Assembly (NCBI RefSeq): GCF_019175285.1
Contig: NC_056526.1
Location: forward strand, 15,638,586-15,702,585
Length of the DNA stretch: 64,000 bases
Direction: 5' to 3'
Source: Sceloporus undulatus
Lineage: Eukaryota; Chordata; Lepidosauria; Squamata; Phrynosomatidae
The notes below the pieces were generated by a model. The model was not told the DNA's origin. It saw only the letters and a list, made by a program, of their open reading frames with translations, and ran no database searches. Position numbers and translations under genes: made by a program. Below are positions 35,491 through 45,890 of the stretch, in pieces; positions within the stretch are counted from its first letter, which is position 1; each line of letters starts with the position of its first letter.

Positions 35491-35724
35491 CCCATGAAAA
35501 GAGTTGTCACTTCCTTTGGTGTCAAGCTGTAGTAGTAGTACTACAAGCTAACATCTGAGGAAGTGAAGTAGTGTTTTCTCCAGGATATAAGTCTTCAAGG
35601 CAGTTTTGCAAAACATTTTGTTCATAATATGATTAGTAATTACCCTCTGTATGTTCTTCAGTTACTGTCGGTTACATCTGGTACCTTGTATGGTTTTCCC
35701 TGATATATAGCTTTCTTTTTGAGA

Positions 35725-35776
35725 CCCTCCTGTAGTTGTATGTGTGTGTGTGCGCACATGCGTGCGTGCTCTCTCT
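35725..35776. repeat. (TG)n/(CG) purine-pyrimidine alternating run and CT run
   Basis: 'tgtgtgtgtgtgcgcacatgcgtgcgtgc' followed by CT repeats, directly upstream of the CR1 promoter units. Alternating purine-pyrimidine sequence can adopt Z-DNA. Confidence 0.8.
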
Positions 35777-36205
35777 CTTCTGTGAGTCACATCTGTGAGT
35801 CACAAGGAGGCGGAGCTAGCAGACTAGCTTTATATACCAACTTCCAGAGCCTTCCAGAGCAGTCCGGCCAGAGAGAGGAGAAGGAGAGGAGCTGCTTGGC
35901 AGCCATTTTGAGACCGTGTGCTCATTGCTGAAGGGGANNNNNNNNNNGGAGCTTCTGTGAGTCACATCTGTGAGTCACAAGGGGGCGGAGCTAGCAGACT
36001 AGCTTTATATACCAACCTCCAGAGCCTTCCAGAGCAGTCCGGCCAGAGAGAGGAGAAGGAGAGGAGCTGCTTGGCAGCCATTTTGAGACCGTGTGCTTGA
36101 GACCGTGTGCTCCTTGCTGAAGGGGAGGAGCTTCTGTGAGTCACATCTGTGAGTCACAAGGGGGCGGAGCTAGCAGACTAGCTTTATATACCAACTTCCA
36201 GAGCC
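35777..36205 (+). promoter_or_regulatory. tandem promoter-like units of the CR1 element
   Basis: Three direct repeats begin at 35777, 35952 and 36131, each with 'cttctgtgagtcacatctg'. Unit 2 is 179 bases. Each unit carries two TGAGTCA (AP-1-type) sites, e.g. 35958-35964 and 35971-35977, then a GC box (GGGGGCGGAG at 35981-35990), then a TATA-like TTTATATA (36004-36011). Units 1 and 2 also carry GCCATTTTG (36077-36085), a YY1-type motif. Unit 3 stops after its TATA box (36183-36190) and leads into unique 5' UTR, so a start site near 36215 is expected, about 165 bases before the ORF1 ATG. Motif functions are inferred from sequence alone. Confidence 0.8.
35938..35947. other. 10-base assembly gap inside the promoter array
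   Basis: Ten N between unit 1 and unit 2; the number of units may be under-counted. Confidence 0.95.
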
Positions 36206-36380
36206 GCGCGCCGAATTTTAGTTTCCTTTAACTCAACAACTCTGCTCAAGTGGCATCAGGTTAGAATCAGATATTGAAACAGAACCTTCCCTTTAAGTGT
36301 AACATAACAGCCAGTACATTCCTTTAAAGAAGTATTCCCAGTAGATTGACCGTTATATTCATTACTAAAGACTTTGCAGT

Positions 36381-37358
36381 ATGGACAACGAGGGATCTGC
36401 TGCAGTCACCTGCAACTCTTGTGGGATGTTTCTCTTCTTGCCTACAGAAGTGGACAACTTCACATGCACCAAGTGCAAGTTGGTAGCACTCTTGGAGGAG
36501 AAAGTGCAGCAGCTGGAGTCCAGAGTAGCTACACTTCAGCATATTAGGGAACAAGAGGATTTCCTGGACACAATAGAACTAACCATCTTGGATGAGTACC
36601 ACGCAGAGGAAGATGCTAGGGTGGAAGAGGTCACTTGCCAAACAGAGGAGGCAGACAGCTGGAGGAATGTCACAAAGAGAAGTAAGCCAAGAAGGAATTG
36701 TTCGGGGAGTTTGCAGCTAGAGAATCGATTTGAAGCTCTTTCCCTTATCAAGGAGGATGAAGAAGAGCAGCATGGACAGACTTCAGGGACAGAGCAGGGG
36801 AGCCTGAGAGTCCCACCCGAGGGAACAGTCGCTGCTAAGCCTCGGAGGAGGCGTGTGGTCGTAGTGGGGGACTCCTTGCTGAGGGGTACAGAAGCAGTGA
36901 TTTATAGGCCTGACAAGATGTCTCGAGAGGTGTGTTGTCTTCCAGGTGCAAAGATCCGGGATGTGACAGAGAGGCTGACAAGACTGGTCAAGCCTACTGA
37001 CCAATACCCCTTCCTTTTGGTCCACTTGGGAACTAATGATACTGCAAGACACAGCCTTCAGAACATCAAAAGGGATTACGAGGCGCTTGGTAGGAAGCTG
37101 AAAGGAATGGATGTACAGGTTGTCATCTCGTCTCTTCTGCCAGTTGAAGGGCATGGTCCAGGAAGGGAGAGGAAAATCGCGGATGTGAACAACTGGCTTC
37201 GCAGATGGTGCCGCCGAGAAGGATTTGGATTCTTCGATCATGGGCTGCGGTTCCATGAGGAGGGACTTCTTGCAACAGACGGGTTGCATCTCACGCCAGT
37301 TGGAAGAAATGTTTTTGCCAGCAGTCTCAAGAACTTGATCAGGAGAGCTTTAAACTGA
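36381..37358 (+). CDS. CR1 ORF1 protein (zinc ribbon, coiled coil, SGNH esterase)
   Basis: An uninterrupted 325-residue frame. Residues 11-14 and 29-32 are CNSC and CTKC, a four-cysteine zinc-ribbon-like module. Residues 34-56 form a leucine-rich coiled coil (LLEEKVQQLESRVATLQ). An acidic linker follows, then a basic patch (KPRRRR, 153-158). From about 159 to the end lies an SGNH/GDSL hydrolase domain: GDSL with Ser165, GTND at 217-220, and DGLH with Asp300 and His303, so the expected catalytic residues are all present. In CR1-clade LINEs ORF1 is an RNA-binding, self-associating protein of the retrotransposition particle, and some carry such an esterase; its substrate is unknown to me. The start is the first ATG after the promoter-like units and keeps the zinc module. 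ORF2 follows after about 100 bases. Confidence 0.9.
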   Translation: MDNEGSAAVTCNSCGMFLFLPTEVDNFTCTKCKLVALLEEKVQQLESRVATLQHIREQEDFLDTIELTILDEYHAEEDARVEEVTCQTEEADSWRNVTKRSKPRRNCSGSLQLENRFEALSLIKEDEEEQHGQTSGTEQGSLRVPPEGTVAAKPRRRRVVVVGDSLLRGTEAVIYRPDKMSREVCCLPGAKIRDVTERLTRLVKPTDQYPFLLVHLGTNDTARHSLQNIKRDYEALGRKLKGMDVQVVISSLLPVEGHGPGRERKIADVNNWLRRWCRREGFGFFDHGLRFHEEGLLATDGLHLTPVGRNVFASSLKNLIRRALN

Positions 37359-37460
37359 GTTCCGAGGGGAAGGGAGACAATATTAAGGAAGGCGAAAGGG
37401 ATGGCGAAAATAGTCAAACTGACATAGAGGAGACAAGGCAAACAGTGCAAGGACCCAACA

Positions 37461-40265
37461 GTGGGAGGCAAAAAAAACTTGCACAGGCAGCAATTAAAAG
37501 GGAACCATGGTCTGCGATGTCTCTACACTAATGCACAGATCATGGGAAATAAGCAAGATGAACTCGAACTCCTAGTACAACAAAGCAAATATGATATAAT
37601 AGGCATCACTGAAACCTGGTGGGATGAGTCTCATGATTGGAATGTGGAAATAGAGGGTATAACCTTATTAAGAGAAATAGGCCAAATAAGAAAGGAGGAG
37701 GAATAGCACTATATGTCAGAGATATTTACACCAGTGAAGAAATCCTGGACATCAATCATGGAAGCCAGGTGGAGAGCATCTGAATAAGAATCAAAGGGGA
37801 GAGAAACAAAAAGGATGTTACGGTGGGAGTCTACTACAGACACCCCAAGTCAGACGGAGGAATTGGATGATATTCTGACCACACAGTCAGAAAAGAGAGA
37901 TATAGTAGTGATGGGCGACTTCAACTATCCTGATATTTGCTGGAAGTCAAACTCAGCAAAATCCTCAAGGCCTAGCAAATTCCTCACTTGCCTGGAAGAC
38001 AATTTCATGGTCCAAAAGGTGGAAGAGGCAACAAGGGGGTCAGCTATTTTAGATCTGATCCTAACCAACAAGGATGACTTGGTTAATGGGGTGCAAGTAG
38101 TGGGATCATTAGGTGGAAGTGACCATGTTCTCCTGGAGTTTGTAATACAGTGGAAAGGAGAAGCCAGGCATAGTCAGACACGCATCCTAGACTTTAGGAG
38201 AGTGGATTTCAGTAAACTTAGAGAAGTATTGAGGGCGATTCCATGGTCAGAAATACTAAAAAATAAAGGAGTTCAGGACAGATGGGAGTTTCTCAAAAGA
38301 GAGATACTGAAGGCACAATTTCAAACAGTTCCAGTGAGAAAGAAAAATGGGAGGTGTCTCAAGAAACCACGATGGATGACTAAGGAACTTTCAACCGAGC
38401 TGAGTTTGAAACGGAACATGTATAAGAAATGGAAAAAGGGGGAAATCACAAAAAAGGAATTCAAAGAAATAGCAGGCATGTGTAGGGGTAAAGTCAGAAA
38501 AGCTAAAGCACAGAATGAACTCAGGCTTGCTAGAGAGGTTAAGAACAATAAAAAGGGCTTTTTTGGATATGTCCGCAGCAAAAGGAAGAAGAAGGAAACG
38601 GTAGGGCCACTGCGTGGAGAAGATGGCAAAATGCTAACAGAAGACAGAGAAAAGGCAGAATTACTCAACACCTTCTTTGCCTCAGTCTTCTCAGAAAAGG
38701 CAAAGGGTGCTCAACCTGAGGATAATGGAGCAGAGGACAGAATAGGGGAATTTCAGCTCAGAATAAGTAAAGAGATAGTAGAGGAACACCTTATTAATCT
38801 AAATGAATTTAAGTCTCCGGGACCAGATGAACTACATCCAAGGGTATTAAAAGAACTGGCAAATGTAATATCGGAGCCATTGGCAATAATCTTTGAAAAC
38901 TCCTGGAAAACAGGAGAGATCCCAGCAGACTGGCGGAGGGCAAACGTTGTCCCCATCTTCAAAAAGGGGAAAAAAGAGGATCCCAACAATTATCGTCCAG
39001 TTAGTCTGACATCAGTACTAGGAAAGATTCTGGAGCAGATCATTAAACAGAGAGTCTGTGAACATCTAGAAGGCAATGCCATAATCACAAAAAGTCAACA
39101 TGGGTTTCAGAGAAACAAGTCATGCCAGTCAAACCTAATCTCTTTCTTTGATAAAATTACCAGCTTGGTAGATGAAGGGAATGCTGTGGATATAGTATAT
39201 CTTGATTTCAGTAAGGCCTTTGACAAGGTTTCCCATGACATACTTGCAAACAAGCTGGTAAAATGTGGGCTAGACAAAGGAACTGTTACATGGATCTGTA
39301 ATTGGTTGACCGGTCGAACCCAAAGGGTGCTCAACAATAGCTCCTTTTCATCCTGGAGAGAAGTGACCAGTGTGGCCCCACAGGGCTCTGTCCTGAGCCC
39401 AGTGCTATTCAACATCTTTATCAATAACCTGGATGACAGAATTGGGAGCATACTTATCAAATTTGCACATGACACCAAATTAGGGGGAATAGCTAATACC
39501 CCAGAGGACAGGATCAAGATTCAAAATGACCTGAATAGACTAGAAAGCTGGGCCAAAGCTAACAAAATGAAATTCAACACAGAGAAATGTAAGGTATTGC
39601 ACTTAGGGCGGAAAAATAAAATGCACAGATATAGGATGGGTGACACCTGGCTGAATGAAACTACGTGTGAAAGGGATCTAGGAGTCCAAGTAGACCACAA
39701 GTTGAACATGAGTGAACAGTGTGATGCGGCAGCTAAAAAGGCCAATGCTATTTTAGGCTGCATCAATAGAAGTATAGTGTCTAGATCAAGAGAAGTAATA
39801 GTGCCACTGTATTCTGCTCTGGTCAGGCCCCACCTAGAATATAGTGTCCAGTTCTGGGCACCACAATTCAGAAAGGACATTGAGAAACTGGAGCGTGTCC
39901 AAAGGAGGGCGACAAAAATGGTGAAGGGTTTGGAAACCATGCCCTATGAGGAACGACTTAGGGAGCTGGGGATGTTTAGCCTGGAGAAAAGAAGGTTAAG
40001 AGGTGATATGATAGCCCTGTTTAAATATTTGAAAGGATGTCATATTGAGGAGGGAGCAAGCTTGTTTTCTGCTGCTCCAGAGAACAGGACCCGGAACAAT
40101 GGATGCAAGCTACAGGAAAAGAGATTCCAACTGAACATTAGGAGGAACTTCCTGACAGTAAGGGCTGTTCGACAGTGGAATGCACTCCCTCGGAGGGTGA
40201 TAGAGTCTCCTTCCTTGGAGGTCTTTAAACAGAGGCTGGATGGCCATCTGTCAGGGATGCTTTGA
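37461..40265 (+). pseudogene. CR1 ORF2, endonuclease/reverse transcriptase, inactivated
   Basis: 37461-37706 gives LRCLYTNAQIMGNKQ and ITETWWDESHDW, the start of the APE-type endonuclease with its catalytic Glu. The next ~110 bases read GGGIALYVRDIYTSEEI in another frame and hold a TGA (37781-37783) where the family has Trp; the original frame resumes at about 37850. It then stays open for ~800 residues: VVMGDFNYPDICW and GGSDHVLLEF (endonuclease), a basic linker, FKSPGPDELHPRVLKEL, NNYRPVSLTSVLGKILE, DIVYLDFSKAFDKVSHD (motif A, catalytic Asp present), APQGSVLSPVLFNIF (motif B) and a C-terminal TKMVKGLETMPYEERLRELG block. Motif C reads KFAHDTKLGG: the codon at 39468-39470 is CAT where KFADDT elements have GAT. 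This replaces a metal-binding aspartate and should abolish polymerase activity. Confidence 0.92.
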
Positions 40266-40357
40266 TTTGGATTTCCTGCATGGCAGGGGGTTGGACTGGA
40301 TGGCCCTAGTGGTCTCTTCCAACTCTATGATTCTATGATTCTATGATTCTATGATTC
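40266..40357 (+). repeat. CR1 3' UTR with ATTCTATG octamer tail
   Basis: 'catggcagggggttggactggatggcc' followed by 'ctcttccaactctatg' and about four ATTCTATG octamers, the signature CR1 terminus recognised by its reverse transcriptase in target-primed integration. Confidence 0.95.
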
Positions 40358-41365
40358 ACTGACATCTTTGTCTATTTTTTGCCAATATGTGAATTATTTT
40401 TCACAGGACTGCCTCCCCTAGCAACTACATAGCAATATCTCTGGCAGCCACCAGGGGGCATGTATGTCTACAGAAGACAGAACCTCGGAGTAGCACCATA
40501 TTTTCATGATTCCAAAATTACATCTGCCTATGCAAAGGTTACCATTATAGCAAATCTTTTTACCTAGAATAACCTTCCAAAAGATCACTTTTAGATTCTT
40601 GGGAAATGAGTTTACAAATATCAGTTGTATGGGTGAACACTGACTTGAGTATAGGCTTACTGTGGAGCAGCTGGACATCATTTCTAAAGTATGGCATATC
40701 TCTTTTATGTGGGACATTGAGGTTTTGCATGCATTTGGGATGGGGGGGGGGGGAGAATAATAGAATCTATTATCCCTCTCCTGCAGTTTTATCCTTGGAA
40801 ACAAGTGCTGTAGATGGTGGCAGCTACAGAAGTGCTGCAGGATAAATAGATCAGTCAGAATCTAAGGCTTCCCAATGCCCTTTTATAAATTAGTGATTTC
40901 CCATTGGAACTGAATATTGCACAAGCATTGATGTAAACAAAGATCCTTAGAAACATTCTAGCAGAAGCCAGCAGGGCTAGCAGAGTGTTTTCAACATCAC
41001 AACAAGCTCAATAACTATGTACTTATTGGTGTTCATTAGGGAGTTGCAATATAGGCTTGACAGAATAAAGGCAAAGTGGATTTTTTTGGGCAAGATTCTG
41101 AAAACAGAGCAGGCCTCTTGTGAGTTCTTCATTTCCCCACTGCCACAAAGGAAGGGCAAAATTAATAGGAACTAAAAATATTTGCCAACTGGAAGGGAGA
41201 AAAAAATACAATCTGAGGGAACACATGGCAAAATGGCTATTTATGAAGGATAGCAGCATGTTGCTTCTATTCTTCCTGCTACCGTAAGCTAAGAAATAAT
41301 GCTAACAAGTAAGAGGGCACTACATTTTCTGTGTCCAGATATTGTGAGAACATGAGGGAGAGCCT
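40358..41365. other. no gene recognised; poly-G tract at 40741-40753
   Basis: Apart from the CTCF-like site and a run of 12-13 G, I see nothing identifiable. Confidence 0.4.
40448..40460 (+). promoter_or_regulatory. CTCF-like motif
   Basis: CCACCAGGGGGCA matches the core of the vertebrate CTCF consensus except for weak flanks. It lies about 90 bases past the CR1 3' end. A single motif match is weak evidence of binding. Confidence 0.35.
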
Positions 41366-41470
41366 TCCCTGCTGTGATACTCTGGTTGTGGAATGCCCTC
41401 CTCTTGGAGGCGGTAATGCAGGCTTCATTCTTTGAAGCCATTAAAGTAATGAGTCTTCCCCTGTTTTTCC
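41366..41470 (+). mobile_element. L2-type LINE C-terminal fragment
   Basis: Translation resembles VVECPPLGGG / WNALLLEAV...FFEAIKVMSLPLFFL, a decayed version of the L2 'WNALPLEARQAPSFAAFKRALKTHLF' C-terminus. Confidence 0.5.
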
Positions 41471-41739
41471 TCTGAAAACCCTAAACATATGACATTATCT
41501 AACAATCCCTCACTGATTCCTAGATTCTTGAATAGTACCCAGTGGGCCAAAACTCTAACAACACACATGGCCTTCTGGCCTATCAGCACTTATGGCAGAT
41601 TTTCTGGGAAACACTGCTGCAAATAGGATAAAAGCTAGTTGGGCTGGGGTTGGCCAGCTCTGCCAGATTAGGGTTTGGTCTACTCGATTCCAGCCTGAGT
41701 CTGTTGGTCAGCATCATCTAAACAGGATGACACTAGGCT

Positions 41740-41945
41740 GGGGAAAATATGCCCATAGCCCCATAAACAGTTATTTCAATCCTGCTCTGAGAATTGGTTC
41801 ATGTAGATTACTGTTCTCCATATGCTTAATGGTAACAGTTCTGTAGAATTTCTGAGAAGGATTTTCCCAGCCTTACTTGGAGATATGGTAATGCCAGGGA
41901 TTGAACCTGGGAAGTTTTGCATGCAGAGCAAATTATCCCAAAGGC
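41740..41945 (-). mobile_element. tRNA-derived SINE of a second family
   Basis: Reverse complement carries 'tctgcatgcaaaacttcccaggttcaatccctggcat', with GGTTCAATCC as B box, followed by 'aagtaaggctgggaaaa' and 'acatgaaccaattctcagagcaggattg'. These match, in order, a common amniote tRNA-derived SINE body. Confidence 0.65.
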
Positions 41946-43574
41946 AGCTGGTGGATCTATTACTTCCGGGTGGTAAATCCATGCTGGGTTTAAAGGAGCT
42001 ATTCATGGTGCTAAAACTGTTTTGGGAATGGAGTTCAGCACTGTGGAGACTTCCCATAATCCAGCAGCAGCTCCTGTAAAACTCAATGTGATTTCACCAC
42101 CCCAAGGAAGGTAACTATTTATCATCCTTATCTACCAGTGAGCATAGAACAGGCTACAAACCAGTAAAAAACATTGGCTGAGATCCTACATCAGGCACAT
42201 GGTCAACATGGCTGTGATTGGTGCCTTGATCTGATCCCCCAAAGCTATTTTCAAATCCAGCCAGCCACCTTGAGGGATAGAGCTCTGAGACACTGTCAAG
42301 TGGGGAACTGGAGGATAATATGTCCAGTCTCCTCTCACCATTGAGCTGCAGTGCAGTTTAGAAGCAGAGACCTCTGTGGGGTTCTATAGTAATTCCTCAG
42401 TGTACTGCCACCTCCTGGTGAGAAGCATTCCGCACCCCACACTAGTGCTTTAGCACTCTACTCACTAGAACTCTTTCCCCTTGTGCAGCTAGCTAGATTT
42501 TAAGGTGGATTTTGAGCAGGCATTTATGATCATGGGTATGGTGCCATAATTGAAAATGGGAATAGGAAACATTTACAAGGTGATAAGTCTAACTTATGAT
42601 TATGTAACTGACTAACAAAATGTCAGACATCAGTTCTGCCCTTGCACTGGAAGGGACTCCAATTGTGTGGCATCTGAGTACAAGTGCCAATGACTCTGAC
42701 TGGGGCATGGTAATAACTACTTATGGAAAATTTTCAGGCTGGAACTTTGGCAGAGGTCCAAGGGAAAGAGAGAAAAATGTTGGCAATGTTTCATAACAAT
42801 GACAGTAACAACAAGAAGGCAAGGGTTTCACTTTTTATTGGGATATTAGTTTTAAGCATTCTCAGAAAGGAAGATGTGTGACTCTTCTTCTTTATATGTC
42901 CCATGTGAACAGCAACAGAGCATTAGCTGAAACTTTTCTGAGCTCCCCATGAAGGCAAGTAAATGAATTACAGTATACAGTGCATTCAATAACAGCCAAG
43001 ACTTCAAAGCCCCCTAATAACTAGGGCATGAATCTAAAATGTGTGGCTTGGCACATCTAAGAGTTCTCCCCTTTCTCATCATGTTCTTTGAAAAGGTGGC
43101 TGTATTCAGATTCTCAAGTCTTCTCTTGTTCTACAAAAGCACTTTTTAGGGTTTCATTGAGGTTTACATACACCAGTGTTCAACACGAAAGGCTTGCATG
43201 TCAATTATTCATAGCCAGAGCTTTCATCTGCCTGGTTGTGTTTTTTTTTTTTCTGTAAAAAAATAATAAAATAAAATAATAAAAAAAAATTTAAAAAAAT
43301 CCCATGATCATCTCCCTCACCGGTTTGATGTTTAATTTAGAACAAAAGTCCAAATCTTTTTTTCCCTGAAAAAAGTTACTTTCTTTCACTGGGGAACTGT
43401 GATCTTCTCCCCCCCCCCCCCGTTTTTTTTTAAAACCCACTCGTTTTAAGAAGATAATACCAGCAACAAACAAAAAATAAAAATAGAAGAATGGTGTTGC
43501 CTAAATAAAAAAGTTTGGTCTTTTTTTGAGTGATCACTTTCTTCAATTTTGATTCATTCATTCAGCTCCAGGCA
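41946..43574. other. no gene recognised; poly-T/poly-A and poly-C tracts
   Basis: A T-run followed by A-rich sequence lies at 43240-43300 and a C-run at 43409-43420. Short frames through these are low complexity. Confidence 0.4.
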
Positions 43575-45040
43575 GTCTTGAATGGCAGAAATTATCCAGA
43601 CCCATTTCAAACTGTCTTCAGAGCAGGATGTGGTTGAGACTGCTATGGTTGCCTTAGTGGATGATCTTCACCTGCGCACTGACAGGAGGAGTGTGTCCCT
43701 GCTCTTGGACCTCTCAGCAGTGTTCAATACTATCAATCACTGCATCCTTCTGGAACACCTGAGGGATTGGGAAGTGGAAGCACTGTGTGGCAGTGGTTCT
43801 GGTCCTACCTCTCAGGCCGTTTCCAGATGGTGATGCTTGGAGATAGCTGTTCCTCAGAAAAAGGGGCTGTTATATGGTGTACCACAAGATGCCATTCTAT
43901 CCCCAGTACTATTTAACATGTACATGAAACTCATGGGAGAGATCATCCGCAGGCATGGGGTAGAGTGTTACCAGAATGCTGATGATGATACCCATATATA
44001 CATTCCTAGGCATCCAAAAACACCTTCAGCTAAGGACAGTGTGTCTCCTTTGAATGAGTGCTTGGATGAGGTAATGGACTGGATGAAGAGAAACAAAATT
44101 TAAACTGAATCCAAACAAGACAGAGGTGCTTACTAACATTGTCCTATTCTGGGGCTTGAGGTGTGTCAGCCACTTCTGGGTAGGATTACATTTCCCCTGA
44201 AAGATTGTGTTCAGTTTGGGAGTGCTCCATTCACTGAAGATGCCAGCCACAGATGCTGGCAAAACGTCAGGAAGAAACTGCTAGAACATGGCCACATAGC
44301 CTGAAAAACCCACAAAAAATTATGGATGCTGGCCATGAAAGCCTTTGACTTCATGCTCCTAGATCTGTCCCTCCAAACGCCACCTCAAGCAGATACAACG
44401 GTAAAAATTACCTGTTATCAGCTTCAGTTGATATGACAAAGGTGCCCTTTCCTGGAATTGGAGGACCTAAAGATGGTAACCTGAAGGCTGGACTTCTGAA
44501 TACACTCTGCATTGGCCTACCTTTGTAACAAGTCTAGAAGCTGCAACTGGTTCAGAATATGGCAGCCAGACTGACTGCGGATATATCCAGGAGTGACCAC
44601 ATCACACCAATCTTAAAATTATTCTACTGGCTGCCAAATAGTTTCCAAGCAAAGTACAAAGTGTTAGTTATTACCTTTAAAGCACTTCATGGTTTGGGTC
44701 CAGGTTATCTGCAGGTTCACTTCCTCCCATATGATCTGTCCCATACACTCAGGCCCTCTGGCAGATGTTTATTCCAATCAGCCAAGACTAGATTGGTAAC
44801 TGTCAGGACTTTTTCTTCAGCTGCCCCTAGAGTGTGGAATAACCTACCAGAAGAGATTTGACAGCTGAAGATGCTGTCCAAGTTTAAAAGAGCATTAAAG
44901 ATTAATCCTTTCTGGGAGGTTTATCCAGATGATTTTTTAAATTGTGAATTTTAAATTATGACTTTTAAATGTGGATTGTTTTAATATGTATACATCATAT
45001 TTGTCCTTTTAAACTGATGCGTGTTTTAACTGATGTCTTT
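43575..45040 (+). mobile_element. L2-type LINE with a MITE inserted in it
   Basis: The translation shows SVSLLLDLSAVFNTINH (motif A), YGVPQDAILSPVLFNMY (motif B), NADDDTHIYI (diverged motif C) and LDEVMDWMKRNK. After an interruption at about 44236-44376 it continues with ARLTADISRSDHITPILKL, FQAKYKVLVITFKALHG and RVWNNLPEEI. Stops and frame changes occur between blocks. The endonuclease is lost, and the element ends in an AT-rich 3' UTR. Confidence 0.85.
44236..44376. mobile_element. half of the palindromic 'gctggc' MITE inserted in L2
   Basis: 'gatgccagccacagatgctggcaaaacgtcaggaagaaac' and 'catggccacatagcctgaaaaacccacaaaaa' match the right half of the family at 26695-26858. Confidence 0.8.
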
Positions 45041-45045
45041 TTACT

Positions 45046-45168
45046 GATGTTGTGAGGCTGAGAAAGTGTGCCTTGCCCAAGGTCACCCAGTGGGTTTCAT
45101 TGCTGAGCAGAGAATCGAACCCTGGTCTCCAGAGTCATAATCCAACACTCAAACCACTATGCCACACA
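45046..45168 (-). mobile_element. tRNA-derived SINE, 5' half
   Basis: Plus strand 'cttgcccaaggtcacccagtgggtttc', 'agaatcgaaccctggtctccagagtc' and 'aaccactatgccac' are the reverse complement of the SINE's tRNA-like head (A and B boxes) and early body. The 3' half is missing. Confidence 0.85.
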
Positions 45169-45179
45169 AACTCTCTCAG

Positions 45180-45362
45180 TAGCATTATAATGCTATTATT
45201 CCACTTTAACTGTCATTGTCTATGAGGTGTGTAGTTTGGTGAGGCACTAGAGCTCTCTGAGAATTCTAAATACCCCTCCCTAAACTACAAATCCCAGCAT
45301 CCCATGAGATGTAGCCATGGTAGTTAAAGCAGAATGTAACACTATAACTGTGTCATGTGAAC
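45180..45362. mobile_element. palindromic MITE
   Basis: Left 'tccactttaactgtcattgtctatgaggtgtgtag' is matched in reverse by 'aaactacaaatcccagcatcccatgagatgtagccatggtagttaaag'. It belongs to the same family as 45587-45800 and 47313-47510. Confidence 0.75.
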
Positions 45363-45586
45363 GGGCCCCAGGAGAAGATTCACCATCCCACTGACATCTG
45401 TGATGGACAGCCAAGCACAGAGGCTGTCCAATATGTGCAACCAACCAATCACATCCTTTCAATGCTGTGAGGGAACTGAGAGGGTGGGATAAAAAGGTGA
45501 GACTTATCAATTTAACAATCAGTCTGCAACTTTGTTTGCTTCTGGTGGAAAGTTGAAAAGAGAGTTGGTAGTTGAGTATCTGGGGC

Positions 45587-45800
45587 TGCATCTGCAGTGC
45601 AGAATCAATGCAGTTTAACACGCTTTAATTGCCATGACTCAATGCTATGTAATTCTGAGATGTGTAGTTTTGTGAGATATTTAGCCTTCTCTGTCACAGA
45701 GTTCAGGTGCCATAGCAAACTACAAATCCCAGGATTCCATAGGGTGGAGCCATGACATTTAAAGTGTTATCAAACTTCATTAATTCTGCAATGTGGCAGC
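45587..45800. mobile_element. palindromic MITE
   Basis: 'ctgcagtgcagaatcaatgcag' at the left is matched by 'cattaattctgcaatgtggcag' at the right. Inner halves 'gtagttttgtgag' and 'aactacaaatcccagg' are also inversely related. hAT-type assignment is only a guess. Confidence 0.8.
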
Positions 45801-45890
45801 AGATCAGAGTCTGTTGGCTAACCTGGTGTCCTTTCAGACTACACATTTATAGCAAACTAATTTTTCAAAACACTCCAGGATGTGTAAGTA

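Larger units (their letters stand above)
35777..40357 (+). mobile_element. near full-length CR1 LINE
   Basis: This non-LTR retrotransposon contains, in order: tandem promoter-like units (35777-36205), a 5' UTR (36206-36380), ORF1 (36381-37358), ORF2 with endonuclease and reverse transcriptase (from about 37461 to 40265), and a 3' UTR ending in four ATTCTATG octamers. CR1 copies are usually severely 5'-truncated, so a copy with its 5' end is uncommon. ORF2 carries two frame changes and one stop near its start and a lost catalytic aspartate, so it should not be able to mobilise itself. Confidence 0.92.

Noticed and set aside
36783-37289. 168-residue minus-strand frame
   Set aside because: Antisense shadow of the CR1 ORF1 esterase domain.
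41908-41945. tRNA gene on the minus strand
   Set aside because: B-box-like sequence is present, but the flanking sequence continues as a SINE body and no complete cloverleaf can be formed.
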